DNA from: UBA1672 sp965263215
GTDB taxonomy: Bacteria; Pseudomonadota; Alphaproteobacteria; Micavibrionales; Micavibrionaceae
DNA length: 64,000 nucleotides
NCBI GenBank assembly: GCA_965263215.1
Contig: OZ253663.1
Location: forward strand, 1,426,001-1,490,000
Direction of reading: 5' to 3'
Positions within the stretch are counted from its first letter, which is position 1, and every line of letters starts with the position of its first letter. Position numbers and translations under genes: made by a program. The notes below the pieces were generated by a model, which did no database searches, had not been told where the DNA came from, and was given only the letters and a program-made list of their open reading frames with translations. Shown here one piece after another: positions 52,386 to 59,967 of this stretch.

Positions 52386-53322
52386 TCGTAGTGCGCTTCG
52401 TATAGGTTCGGATATTTGGTATCACCGCGGAAAGTTAGGGTGGAATTTACAGACTTTAGAAAATAAGTCTGGAGTAATACTCAAGAAACTTGAAGCTTTA
52501 GAAAAAATGGAAAGTTTTACAGAGGAAGATGTAGTTTCCTTGAAAAAAATTACCAAGGCGTTGAGGAAAGAAATACATATTAGACAACAAAAGTCATTAC
52601 TCTCAGAATTATGGGGTGATTATGTTAAAATTTCTGAGGTTGATCCCTGGAAACAGCCACATGAGTTTCTAGATATAATTGAGAAAACAGAATTCGGAGA
52701 AATTAGATATTGTGACTTACTTGAGCCATGGCAATGGGCATGGGAATTTTTAAGAAGAAATTTAAATTATCAAGAAACTTATTCCGCACTCGAACAATCA
52801 GATTTTAATTTCAATGAGTCTATGCGTCAGAGACTGGAAGAGTTTGGCTTACAGTCAGCACCTGATCCTAATATTTCAGCATGGAGTAAGTCGATTAATA
52901 TTGGTATTTGGGATACCAGTTTGGTAAGGCCTTTGTGGGCATATTCAGGTCAAAATAAAAGCGAAATCCCTCCCTTTTATCCATCTAATAAAGTTCCTTT
53001 GAGGGTACAGGAAGAAAGTTTTAAACTTTACATGGAAACTTATAAAAAAAGCTTGCCGGAACATAAAGTTATTAATTCGTCAAGTATTGAAAACTTTCCT
53101 AGTTGGTTGAAAACTTATGATTGTTATCAACAAATTAGCATGCAAAATGCTAGAAAAAAAACAATTGATAGAAGCAAGGTTGCAGCTTACGTTTTTCCAA
53201 ACAATAGATACGATCAAGACAAAACCATTGATCGTTATAGACACCGTGCTAATGGGTATATTAATGATGAAAAATACAAAAGCTTGTTATTTTTTAATGA
53301 CTTAGGAAGCGGGGCAACCTAA
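52378..53322 (+). CDS. HTH-like N-terminus with unknown C-terminal region
   Basis: A 314-residue protein. Residues about 13-70 (SDIWYHRGKLGWNLQTLEN then KSGVILKKLEALE) follow an XRE-type HTH pattern. The rest is rich in Trp, Tyr and Asn with no known domain (EPWQWAWEFLRRNLNYQ, SIENFPSWLKTYDCYQQ). The start overlaps the XRE gene by 8 bases and shares its ATGGGTA signal, so translation is coupled. Together they may form a two-part regulator, or an HTH-antitoxin with a larger partner. Confidence 0.6.
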   Translation: MGNRSALRIGSDIWYHRGKLGWNLQTLENKSGVILKKLEALEKMESFTEEDVVSLKKITKALRKEIHIRQQKSLLSELWGDYVKISEVDPWKQPHEFLDIIEKTEFGEIRYCDLLEPWQWAWEFLRRNLNYQETYSALEQSDFNFNESMRQRLEEFGLQSAPDPNISAWSKSINIGIWDTSLVRPLWAYSGQNKSEIPPFYPSNKVPLRVQEESFKLYMETYKKSLPEHKVINSSSIENFPSWLKTYDCYQQISMQNARKKTIDRSKVAAYVFPNNRYDQDKTIDRYRHRANGYINDEKYKSLLFFNDLGSGAT

Positions 53323-53391
53323 GCGTATTTAGGCTGTCCTTTAAATCCAGCTTTTCTCTCCATATCATAAGAACAATGGATGGAGGAAAAA

Positions 53392-54027
53392 ATGATAGAA
53401 TCTATAAGAAAACGATTAAATGAATTTAGCTTTTCTTCTTTAGAAGAAGAGGTGATCAAAGCAGAAACATTGCTCAAATCTGAGCGTGATAATCTTTTAA
53501 AGATTGAAGATGAAAGAGATGAAAGTGCTTTAGATCCAGTCTTGTATAAAGAGCTCTCCAGACAATTAGATGATTGTGTTTCAGAATGTAATCGTCTTGA
53601 GTTCCTAGTGATTGAACAGAAAAAAGTTTTAAAACACAAAAGAGAAGAAAAAGAACAAAATAAGGCTATTTCTCTATTAAAAAATTCTAATTCTGCAGCG
53701 AAACATTATGCAAAATTGATTGAAAATGACTATGAAAGCCTGGTTTCAAAATTAATTGAAATTGCAGTGGGCTGTGAAATTTGTGACGAATTAGCGCGCA
53801 AAGCACGACTTGCGTGTCAAGACGCCAGTATTCCTTTTGATTATTATCAAGCCCCAGAACAGTTAGCCTCCAACGGTGATCATTGGCGATATTTTTTCAA
53901 AGAAATGGTTCTTCCAGATCCGCAGAGAATTGGGAAGCTATGGCCTAATAATGATCCGATGAAGGAAGCCTTAAAAGAGGAAGTTCTGTCTGATTTTGAA
54001 AAGCGCGGATTTATCGAAAAAAGTTAA
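53392..54027 (+). CDS. coiled-coil hypothetical protein
   Basis: A 211-residue protein. The start is ATG 53392, because GGAGG lies at 53382-53386 with a 5-base spacer; the ATG at 53380 overlaps that site. The N-terminal 100 residues are a long charged coiled coil (LLKSERDNLLKIEDERDES). The C-terminal half contains VGCEICDELARKARLAC and FKEMVLPDPQRIGKLWP. No family was recognised; size and position suit an element-encoded accessory or DNA-related protein. Confidence 0.65.
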   Translation: MIESIRKRLNEFSFSSLEEEVIKAETLLKSERDNLLKIEDERDESALDPVLYKELSRQLDDCVSECNRLEFLVIEQKKVLKHKREEKEQNKAISLLKNSNSAAKHYAKLIENDYESLVSKLIEIAVGCEICDELARKARLACQDASIPFDYYQAPEQLASNGDHWRYFFKEMVLPDPQRIGKLWPNNDPMKEALKEEVLSDFEKRGFIEKS

Positions 54028-54054
54028 TCTAAACCACTAATTAAGGAGTGAGTA

Positions 54055-54219
54055 ATGACTAAAAAACTAACGGTAGATGAAAAGTCTCAATTAAAAAAAG
54101 AGTGTGAAGCAAAGTGGGATAAAGATCCTGCTGTTCGCAAGGAGTTTTCAAATAATTTTGACGCATTTTATGGTTATAGTCTTGGTAATTCACAGGGCAG
54201 GATCCGTAAGTATAGATAG
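54055..54219 (+). CDS. 54-residue hypothetical protein
   Basis: A small basic protein starting at ATG 54055, with a good AAGGAG site at 54042-54047 and a stop at 54217-54219. It lies 27 bases after the coiled-coil gene. The sequence is Lys-rich at the start (MTKKLTVDEKSQLKKECE) and aromatic later (NNFDAFYGYSLGN). The ribosome-binding site and regular spacing support a real gene. Confidence 0.5.
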   Translation: MTKKLTVDEKSQLKKECEAKWDKDPAVRKEFSNNFDAFYGYSLGNSQGRIRKYR

Positions 54220-54344
54220 AGTTTTGGTGGGTCGTTCTCGCCAAAAAACCAGAAGGCGACGTTATTACTTCTGGAGATGACAAGAAAGGTTCTCGGTTTT
54301 TTATGAAGACGAGGACCGGGAACCTTTCGATAAAGGGACACAAA

Positions 54345-54722
54345 ATGAATAAGCGCGAAGCACTTTTTGTTAAACCCGAAGATCTTATAGATAGTAATTT
54401 ATCTATTAGCGCAACGGGTTTGTACGTATCCCTGGCAGCCTATGTGCAGTTTTATAACACAGGGGGCTTTCTGGAGTATGACGGCGAACCGTTAAGGGTT
54501 CAATCACTAGCACTTAAGCTAAAACGGCCTGAGAACGAAATTAAGGACAGTTTTTATGAATTGATTGAGCGCGGCTTTGTAATAACAAACAGCAATGGTT
54601 ATTACGAACTGCCCACAATTCGTAAACGTGTAATGATAAGTCAAAAGCGTTCATGTGTAGGCTCTATTGGTGGCTTGGAAAGCTCAAAACGTCGGGCCGT
54701 TAAAGAAAACATTGATACTTAG
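54345..54722 (+). CDS. winged-helix-like hypothetical protein
   Basis: A 125-residue protein. The start is ATG 54345 with AAAGGGA before it; the upstream ATG at 54303 lacks a site. ISATGLYVSLAAYVQFYN, then LALKLKRPENEIKDSFYEL and IERGFVITNSNGYYELP, fit a winged-helix, as in short phage replication or regulatory proteins. It lies 11 bases before the HTH_36 gene and may act with it. Confidence 0.6.
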   Translation: MNKREALFVKPEDLIDSNLSISATGLYVSLAAYVQFYNTGGFLEYDGEPLRVQSLALKLKRPENEIKDSFYELIERGFVITNSNGYYELPTIRKRVMISQKRSCVGSIGGLESSKRRAVKENIDT

Positions 54723-54733
54723 GGAATTCACTT

Positions 54734-55432
54734 ATGAGCTACAAATTAATTAGTTGGGCCAAAAAACAAGATCTTAGTCCCGGCCGCAAAAGTGTATTGA
54801 TGAATTTGTGTATTAGAGCGGACAATTATGGTGTCTGTTTCCCTTCTCAAAGACGAATTGCAGAGGACACAGGCTATTCCGAGCGAACGGTGCGGCGACA
54901 TATAAAGGCTCTTGAGGACGCAGGCTTGATCGAACGTGAGCGGAGGCAAAAAGGATATATCCGAAGTTCTGACTCCTATATGATCACGGCGCCTATTGTA
55001 AAAGATGTTTTGTGTAAGAAAAACAATAGTGACAATCAAAATGATGTGTCCGGTGCAGATCTGGACAATGTGTCCTATGCGGAAGCGGACAATGTGTCCG
55101 CAGCAAATGAATATACAGATAAAAAATCATATGAATTTAAAGATAAATACATAAAAATTCTTAGCAAGAGAGTTTTTATTGGGGATAGGGCCACAGAGAA
55201 CAATCCGGAATGGGTTATTGGCGACAACTTCAAAGTCTACAAAAGAGAATATGATGCGCTGATGTCCTTGTTTCCTGAGATTGCTGATGAACAGCTTATG
55301 GATATTATGTCGGCCCACGATCTTTGGCTTGCCGGTGCGAATGAAAGAACACGAGAGAACTGGTTTATCCCCCTACTCTCGTATCTGAATAAGTTATCTA
55401 AAGAAAACTACGGAGACAAATTAAATGCCTGA
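54734..55432 (+). CDS. HTH_36 protein, possible replication initiator
   Basis: A 232-residue protein. Residues about 14-75 form a helix-turn-helix (LSPGRKSVLMNLCIRADNYG, CFPSQRRIAEDTGYSERTV, RHIKALEDAGLIERERR), typical of the HTH_36 family found in phage and plasmid replication proteins. The C-terminal half, after a polar linker with repeated DNVS units (about 95-125), is helical and of unknown fold. It probably starts replication of the excised element, or regulates it. Confidence 0.7.
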   Translation: MSYKLISWAKKQDLSPGRKSVLMNLCIRADNYGVCFPSQRRIAEDTGYSERTVRRHIKALEDAGLIERERRQKGYIRSSDSYMITAPIVKDVLCKKNNSDNQNDVSGADLDNVSYAEADNVSAANEYTDKKSYEFKDKYIKILSKRVFIGDRATENNPEWVIGDNFKVYKREYDALMSLFPEIADEQLMDIMSAHDLWLAGANERTRENWFIPLLSYLNKLSKENYGDKLNA

Positions 55433-55649
55433 AAACAATAGGTTCTTTGGAGGCTTTAAACGTATGCGGGGGTGCATCGCGCATGACTTTTTTAGTCTGT
55501 GGCATTTAAAAACAAGGTTTACAAATGCAAAAAATACCATTTTTTTAATAATTAAAACAATAAGTTATGAAGGTACGTCAACCGCTGTTGTAAACCTTGT
55601 TGACAGAAAGATGACTGATTTCAATGAACGAAATTTTTTAATAAGTTAG
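55425..55649 (+). CDS. small hypothetical protein
   Basis: A 74-residue frame overlapping the HTH_36 gene end by 8 bases. It is basic with a short hydrophobic stretch (NTIFLIIKTI). No family; the sequence composition is less convincing than that of its neighbours, so it could be a non-coding frame. The region 55433-55658 would otherwise be empty. Confidence 0.4.
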   Translation: MPENNRFFGGFKRMRGCIAHDFFSLWHLKTRFTNAKNTIFLIIKTISYEGTSTAVVNLVDRKMTDFNERNFLIS

Positions 55650-55658
55650 GTCTTAAAC

Positions 55659-55877
55659 ATGTTTTTAGAACCCGAGCAAATTGAAACTTTAACTGGTTAC
55701 AAACGCGTTCAGAACCAAGAGCAGGCGCTTAATGAAATGGGAATTACCCATAAGGTTAATGCGGCTGGAAAAATTATAGTTCTAGAATCTCATGTAAACA
55801 AATTGCTTGACGGTAACGATATGAAAATTAACAATAATTCTATTCCTCAACCGAACTTAGGCGCATTAGATGGGTAG
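55659..55877 (+). CDS. DUF4224-type protein
   Basis: A 72-residue protein. FLEPEQIETLTGYKRVQNQ followed by MGITHKVNAAGKIIVL matches DUF4224, a small helix-rich family commonly found next to phage integrases and sometimes considered an excisionase-like or recombination accessory protein. It overlaps the integrase start by 8 bases (ATGGGTAG), so the two are co-translated. Confidence 0.75.
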   Translation: MFLEPEQIETLTGYKRVQNQEQALNEMGITHKVNAAGKIIVLESHVNKLLDGNDMKINNNSIPQPNLGALDG

Positions 55878-56964
55878 AAAAAGAACCATTAAGCAAAATA
55901 AAGGCTTACCTGAGAGGTGGCGATGGAAGCATGGGGCAATCTATTACCAGGTCCCTAAATCAGCTAGAGCAAAATGGGACAACAAAACAGAATTTCGTTT
56001 AGGTAAAACAGTATCGGAAGCATATAGAACCTGGGCTGAAAAAGTGGAAGTTTCCGAAAATATAAAGACAGTAGGCGAATTACTGGATAGGTATATTCTT
56101 GAAATTATTCCAGGTCGCGCGGTTTCTTCACAGCCTGATTTGCTTTCATATTCAAAAAATCTTAAAGCTGTATTTGGTCACTTCCATTTAAGCGATATCG
56201 AGCCTCAGCATATATACCAATATGTTGAAAAGCGTCGGAAAAAGGTTGTCGGTGAAGATGGTAAAACTCGAGGTGGCTTATCCATAGCCAAACGCGAAAT
56301 TGCTATGTTCTCTGATTCTTACACTAAAGCTGTAAAGTGGGGTTTAATTAAATCGCATCCTTTTAAGGGGCAAGTCATTCTTGAAGGAGAGAAGCCAAGA
56401 GATCGATATATCGAAAACTGGGAGTTAGAATGCTTTTTTTCGTTAAAGCCCTTTAACCGGATAGATACGACGCGAACAATACAGGCTTACAGTCTTTTGA
56501 AAATTATTACTGGATTGCGAAGACAAGATTTGCTGACACTTAAATTGTCACAATTTAAAGACAAAGGTATAGATGTAACACCTCTTAAAACCCAAAACTC
56601 GTCTGGCAAACGTATTATCATCGAATGGACCCCTGCTTTGAGAAAAGCAATCAATAACGCTATCGGTGTAAGGCCTGTAGATATTTCTCCATATCTATTT
56701 TGTAAACGTGACGGAACTAGCTATTACGATCAGAGCAAAAGTAAACCAGCACAGGCTTGGGAAAATGCGTTCAGTCGCTACATAAAGCGTGTTATCAGAG
56801 AAACTAAAATGGAAGAGCGTTTTACAGACCATGATCTCAGGGCAAAATGTGCAAGCGACCTTGAATCTGAAAAGCATGCGATGGAGTTACTTGCTCATAG
56901 CAATGTGGAAACCACAAGAAAATCTTATAGACGAAAACCGCAGATAGTGCGACCTGCGCACTAG
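55870..56964 (+). CDS. int: tyrosine site-specific integrase
   Basis: A 364-residue phage-type tyrosine recombinase. The SAM-like core-binding domain is at about 70-165. The catalytic domain contains Arg in TGLRRQDLLTL, Lys in the LKTQNSSGKRI strand, His and Arg in TDHDLRAKC, His in ELLAHSNVETT, and nucleophile Tyr in TRKSYRRKP. The N-terminal AP2-like arm-binding region starts GLPERWRWKHGAIYYQVP. It is next to the intact tRNA-Pro and the right attachment repeat. The AATATAGGACA arm-site motif begins immediately after its stop codon. Confidence 0.95.
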   Translation: MGRKRTIKQNKGLPERWRWKHGAIYYQVPKSARAKWDNKTEFRLGKTVSEAYRTWAEKVEVSENIKTVGELLDRYILEIIPGRAVSSQPDLLSYSKNLKAVFGHFHLSDIEPQHIYQYVEKRRKKVVGEDGKTRGGLSIAKREIAMFSDSYTKAVKWGLIKSHPFKGQVILEGEKPRDRYIENWELECFFSLKPFNRIDTTRTIQAYSLLKIITGLRRQDLLTLKLSQFKDKGIDVTPLKTQNSSGKRIIIEWTPALRKAINNAIGVRPVDISPYLFCKRDGTSYYDQSKSKPAQAWENAFSRYIKRVIRETKMEERFTDHDLRAKCASDLESEKHAMELLAHSNVETTRKSYRRKPQIVRPAH

Positions 56965-56995
56965 AATATAGGACAGTTTTTAAAATATAGGACAA
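56965..56995. repeat. right-end arm-site-like repeats
   Basis: Two direct copies of AATATAGGACA at 56965-56975 and 56984-56994, 19 bases apart, lie between the integrase stop codon and the right attachment repeat. They match the two copies at the left end. Confidence 0.55.
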
Positions 56996-57031
56996 TAATG
57001 ATATTTAGAATCTTCGGAAAACGTTTTCCAG

Positions 57032-57081
57032 ATGGTCGGAGCGAGAGGATTCGAACCTCCGACCCCCTGTTCCCAAAACAG
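57032..57081. repeat. right attachment repeat (attR), within tRNA-Pro
   Basis: Identical over 50 bases to 40489-40538. It forms the 3' half of the intact tRNA-Pro and was supplied by the element on integration. Confidence 0.93.
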
Positions 57082-57109
57082 GTGCGCTACCAGGCTGCGC
57101 TACGCTCCG
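57033..57109 (-). tRNA. tRNA-Pro (TGG)
   Basis: On the minus strand the acceptor CGGAGCG pairs with CGCTCCG, the anticodon loop TTTGGGA gives TGG, the T-arm is GGAGGTTCGAATCCTC, and A plus an encoded CCA ends at 57033. It is complete and is the integration target of the element to its left. Confidence 0.97.
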
Positions 57110-57213
57110 TAACCATTGGAATATAGGTTATTAAACGATGAATATAAAAACAGCAAGAGAATATAGTAATATTTTATATTTTATATGTCCTGTTTTACGT
57201 CTGAAAAGGCTGT

Positions 57214-57792
57214 TTATTCCTCGGTGTTAAAAAATGTGTGCAAAATGCGATCACCCACGTTGATACCGAGTCTTTCAGATTCTCCGCCTGCAAGTTCTAA
57301 AACTGCAGTTACCGTTCCTTTTGATTTTATTGGCTCTAGGCTTTCAGGTTCAGCGTTTATGTGGATGTGGTCAATGATGCCATCATTGCGTATAAACAGC
57401 ATATCCAGTGGCACGAGTGTATTTTTCATCCAGAATGACCTAACGCGGTCATCTGAGAACAAAAACAGCATTCCTGTCATGGGGGCTATTTCTGTCCTGA
57501 ACATCATACCTTTGCGTAATTCGTGCGATTTTTTAGCAATTTCTACATTTAAGTTAATAGCCTTGCCAGTTTTTGTTTGAATGATAATATTTTCAGATGG
57601 CAGTTTTTGGGGGGTATGTGGCTGTACGATTTTCACCCCCTTAAGGGGCGGTGGAATTTTAATGGGTGTTTCTGATGTTTGAAGTACAGTAGGCGTTTTG
57701 GTTTGATGAACAGGATTATACATGAAGAAAAGAACGGCCAGTCCAGCAATAATAATCACGCCGTAGATTATTGTTTTCTTCATAGCATTCAT
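57214..57792 (-). CDS. DUF192 family protein
   Basis: A 192-residue protein with an N-terminal membrane anchor or signal (TIIYGVIIIAGLAVLFFMY) and a proline-rich linker. The DUF192 core includes RKGMMFRTEIAPMTGMLFLF, then RSFWMKNTLVPLDMLFIR and TAVLELAGGESERLGI, all family signatures. Function unknown; it is common next to tRNA-Pro or complex I accessory genes in Alphaproteobacteria in my recollection. It is separated from its likely former neighbours by the inserted element. Confidence 0.9.
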   Translation of the reverse strand: MNAMKKTIIYGVIIIAGLAVLFFMYNPVHQTKTPTVLQTSETPIKIPPPLKGVKIVQPHTPQKLPSENIIIQTKTGKAINLNVEIAKKSHELRKGMMFRTEIAPMTGMLFLFSDDRVRSFWMKNTLVPLDMLFIRNDGIIDHIHINAEPESLEPIKSKGTVTAVLELAGGESERLGINVGDRILHTFFNTEE

Positions 57793-57811
57793 TTTTAAAG
57801 ATAACCCTTAG

Positions 57812-58273
57812 TTAACTGTCACTCGTATCCATATTTTGAAGATCATTAACAAGCGATTCATAAGTAATCATACCGTGATATTTTCCCTTTTCATCGACGA
57901 CACATAAAGGCTCACCTCTTTTCGTGAGCTGGCTTACCCCCTCCCATATTGGGTCATCGAGCCTTACTTTTGTTGGCTTTCTGTCCATCAGGTCGTAAAC
58001 AGGTAAAGGCATTACTTTACTGAGGCGTTTTGCAATTCCCGGCGCGGCCTCTATCTTCATGTCGATCTGTACGTCGCCGGATGTTACGACTGAAACAGGG
58101 ATCAGGTTTTTTAATAGTATATTTTTAGAGAATATGCCGATGAAATCGCCTTCATTATCAAAGATAGCGGCGGTTTTTACACCCTCATGATCTATCATTC
58201 GCAAAACATTTTCAACAGTATCATCGGCAGACGCTGTTACATTTTTTCTATCAATGGCAGAGTAGCAAGGCAT
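57812..58273 (-). CDS. CBS-domain pair protein
   Basis: A 153-residue cytoplasmic protein made of a CBS pair: the first repeat at about 10-60 (ASADDTVENVLRMIDHEGVK, FIGIFSKN) and the second at about 95-150 (VRLDDPIWEGVSQLTKRGEP, YHGMITYESLV). The start is ATG 58273, with AGGGGGA before it; a longer frame to 58330 would overlap the upstream hydrolase gene. CBS pairs bind adenosyl nucleotides and regulate partner proteins; the partner is unknown. It is the last gene but one of the minus-strand group. Confidence 0.88.
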   Translation of the reverse strand: MPCYSAIDRKNVTASADDTVENVLRMIDHEGVKTAAIFDNEGDFIGIFSKNILLKNLIPVSVVTSGDVQIDMKIEAAPGIAKRLSKVMPLPVYDLMDRKPTKVRLDDPIWEGVSQLTKRGEPLCVVDEKGKYHGMITYESLVNDLQNMDTSDS

Positions 58274-58322
58274 GATAAATAATCCCCCTGAATTTAGGTC
58301 GGGTAAACGTGTGTACGTACAC

Positions 58323-59144
58323 CTATTCATTATCGGGATTATAAGTCTCTATGCTAGCTAAAAAATCAATTACAGCCTTATATGCACCGAAATTGTAGAG
58401 ATCATTGTGCCCCGCCTGTGGAAATGTTTTGAAGGTTTTCGGTTCATTCGCAGCTTTGAAAAGTTTTTGAGCTGAAGATATAGGGATCGTTCTGTCTTTT
58501 GCACCGTGAATAATAAGTAGTGGAAATGTTAATGAGCCAATTTTTTCGATATTCATATAGCGATCTTTAAGCAACAGATCGACTGGTATGAAGAAGTATA
58601 TACTGGACACGCGCTCATAAAGGCTTGCAAATGGCGCTTCTAGAACGAGCGCTCTGATCGCAAATTCGGTTGCCATTTGAACCGCAGGACCGGAGCCGAT
58701 TGATTGACCATAAATTACGAGATTATCTGTACTAATATTCTTTTCATTAATCAGCCAATTGATTTGCGCACGAGCATCTTTATAAATGCCCTCCTCTGTA
58801 ATATTGCCACTATTACCGCCATAGCCCCGATACTCTGCAAGCAATACGCCGTAACCTGACTCTAAATAAGGTGATGCTAGGTTAAACCAGTATCCGTAAT
58901 TACCGCCATTACCATGAAAAACAATAATTACAGGTCTATCTGCAATAGATGGAGGAAAGTACCAACTTTCTATTTTTTGTCCATCCGCAGAGGTTACGCT
59001 CACTCTTTCTCCTATTTTAAGGGCAGGCGGCTTGTTCTTATCGGGGAAGTACATCATAGAACGCTGCATGAAATATAATGCGCTACAAAACAGAGCGTAA
59101 AAAAGGACTATTCCCAGGATCAAGTTCATAAGGCTTTTATTCAT
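58323..59144 (-). CDS. alpha/beta hydrolase (BEM46/ABHD13-like), paralogue A
   Basis: A 273-residue protein with an N-terminal membrane anchor (LMNLILGIVLFYALFCSALYF) and an alpha/beta-hydrolase domain in the periplasm or at the membrane. VFHGNGGNYGYWF is the oxyanion region, YGQSIGSG holds the nucleophile Ser, HGAKDRTIP the acid, and AGHNDLYNFG the His. It is 8 bases from a second, similar gene and is therefore a tandem duplicate. Substrate unknown. Confidence 0.9.
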   Translation of the reverse strand: MNKSLMNLILGIVLFYALFCSALYFMQRSMMYFPDKNKPPALKIGERVSVTSADGQKIESWYFPPSIADRPVIIVFHGNGGNYGYWFNLASPYLESGYGVLLAEYRGYGGNSGNITEEGIYKDARAQINWLINEKNISTDNLVIYGQSIGSGPAVQMATEFAIRALVLEAPFASLYERVSSIYFFIPVDLLLKDRYMNIEKIGSLTFPLLIIHGAKDRTIPISSAQKLFKAANEPKTFKTFPQAGHNDLYNFGAYKAVIDFLASIETYNPDNE

Positions 59145-59151
59145 TTTTTAT

Positions 59152-59961
59152 CTATAGGTTCTTTAGAAATTCAACAATATCTTCACGGGCACCAACATCA
59201 TAAAGATTTGTGTGCGTGCCATCATCATAAGTTTTTATTTCTTTCGGATCATTGGCTGCCTTGTATAATTTTTGTCCAAATCTAAAATTGACTAGAGGAT
59301 CTTTCTTGCCGCTCAAGATGAGAACTGGTGATGAAAATCTTTTGATTGCGCGGTCATTCCTGTATTGGTCTTTTAACAATAGGGAAACCGGAAGATAAGG
59401 GTATTTATAGAACGCAAGATCTACCATTGATGAAAAACCGGATATAAGAATGGTCGCGGCAGGTTTATATTCGGATGCCATTTTGGTCGCAATGGCTGAG
59501 CCCAAAGATTCTCCGTAAAAAATCATATTTTCATTCGACATATTTCTTTCATTACGAAGCCAATCGATAAATGCGCGCGCATCATTATATAACCCCTCTT
59601 CATTGACGGTGCCTTTATGTCCGGCATAGCCGCGATACTCAACCATCAGTAGGCCATAGCCAGCACTGAGGAGAAATTTTACATTTTGAAAGCTTTGGCC
59701 AATGTTCCAACCATTACCGTGAAAAAAGACGATTGTTGGCTTGTTTTTGATTGTGGGCAAGAAATACCAACCCTCTAGCGCGATACCGTCGGATGTTTTC
59801 ACCTGTATTAAGTTCGCGGCTTCGGCTTGCGCTTCTAAACGATCCATTTTCTTTAATTGTGGTTGATAAAGAAGTTCATCTTGTTGTTGATACATGAATA
59901 AACAAAACCCCACATAAGAAATAGAAAGGATAACAATAATTGGAACAGTTAATTTTTTCAT
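59152..59961 (-). CDS. alpha/beta hydrolase (BEM46/ABHD13-like), paralogue B
   Basis: A 269-residue paralogue of the preceding gene with the same layout: membrane anchor (LTVPIIVILSISYVGFCLFMY), FFHGNGWNIGQSF, nucleophile in YGESLGSA, acid in SGKKDPLVN, and His in DDGTHTNLYDVG. It follows the MsbA-like transporter gene by 6 bases, so transporter and both hydrolases probably form one operon, with a possible lipid- or envelope-linked role. Confidence 0.9.
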   Translation of the reverse strand: MKKLTVPIIVILSISYVGFCLFMYQQQDELLYQPQLKKMDRLEAQAEAANLIQVKTSDGIALEGWYFLPTIKNKPTIVFFHGNGWNIGQSFQNVKFLLSAGYGLLMVEYRGYAGHKGTVNEEGLYNDARAFIDWLRNERNMSNENMIFYGESLGSAIATKMASEYKPAATILISGFSSMVDLAFYKYPYLPVSLLLKDQYRNDRAIKRFSSPVLILSGKKDPLVNFRFGQKLYKAANDPKEIKTYDDGTHTNLYDVGAREDIVEFLKNL

Positions 59962-59967
59962 TTTTAA

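Larger units (their letters stand above)
40489..57081. mobile_element. integrated element of about 16.6 kb in tRNA-Pro
   Basis: The 50-bp perfect direct repeats of the tRNA-Pro 3' half mark the two ends. A tyrosine integrase gene lies 68 bases inside the right repeat, next to the restored tRNA. AATATAGGACA motifs occur twice near each end. From left to right the cargo is a caspase-like peptidase, a glycine-zipper protein, a decayed zinc-ribbon gene, an RTX protein, a DUF2927 protein, a decayed gene, a tail-chaperone-like gene, a tape measure, a hypothetical gene, two XRE-like genes, a coiled-coil gene, small genes, an HTH_36 protein, DUF4224 and the integrase. There are no capsid, portal, terminase, lysis or conjugation genes. 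A phage satellite, a reduced prophage or a generic integrative island are all possible. Confidence 0.9.
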
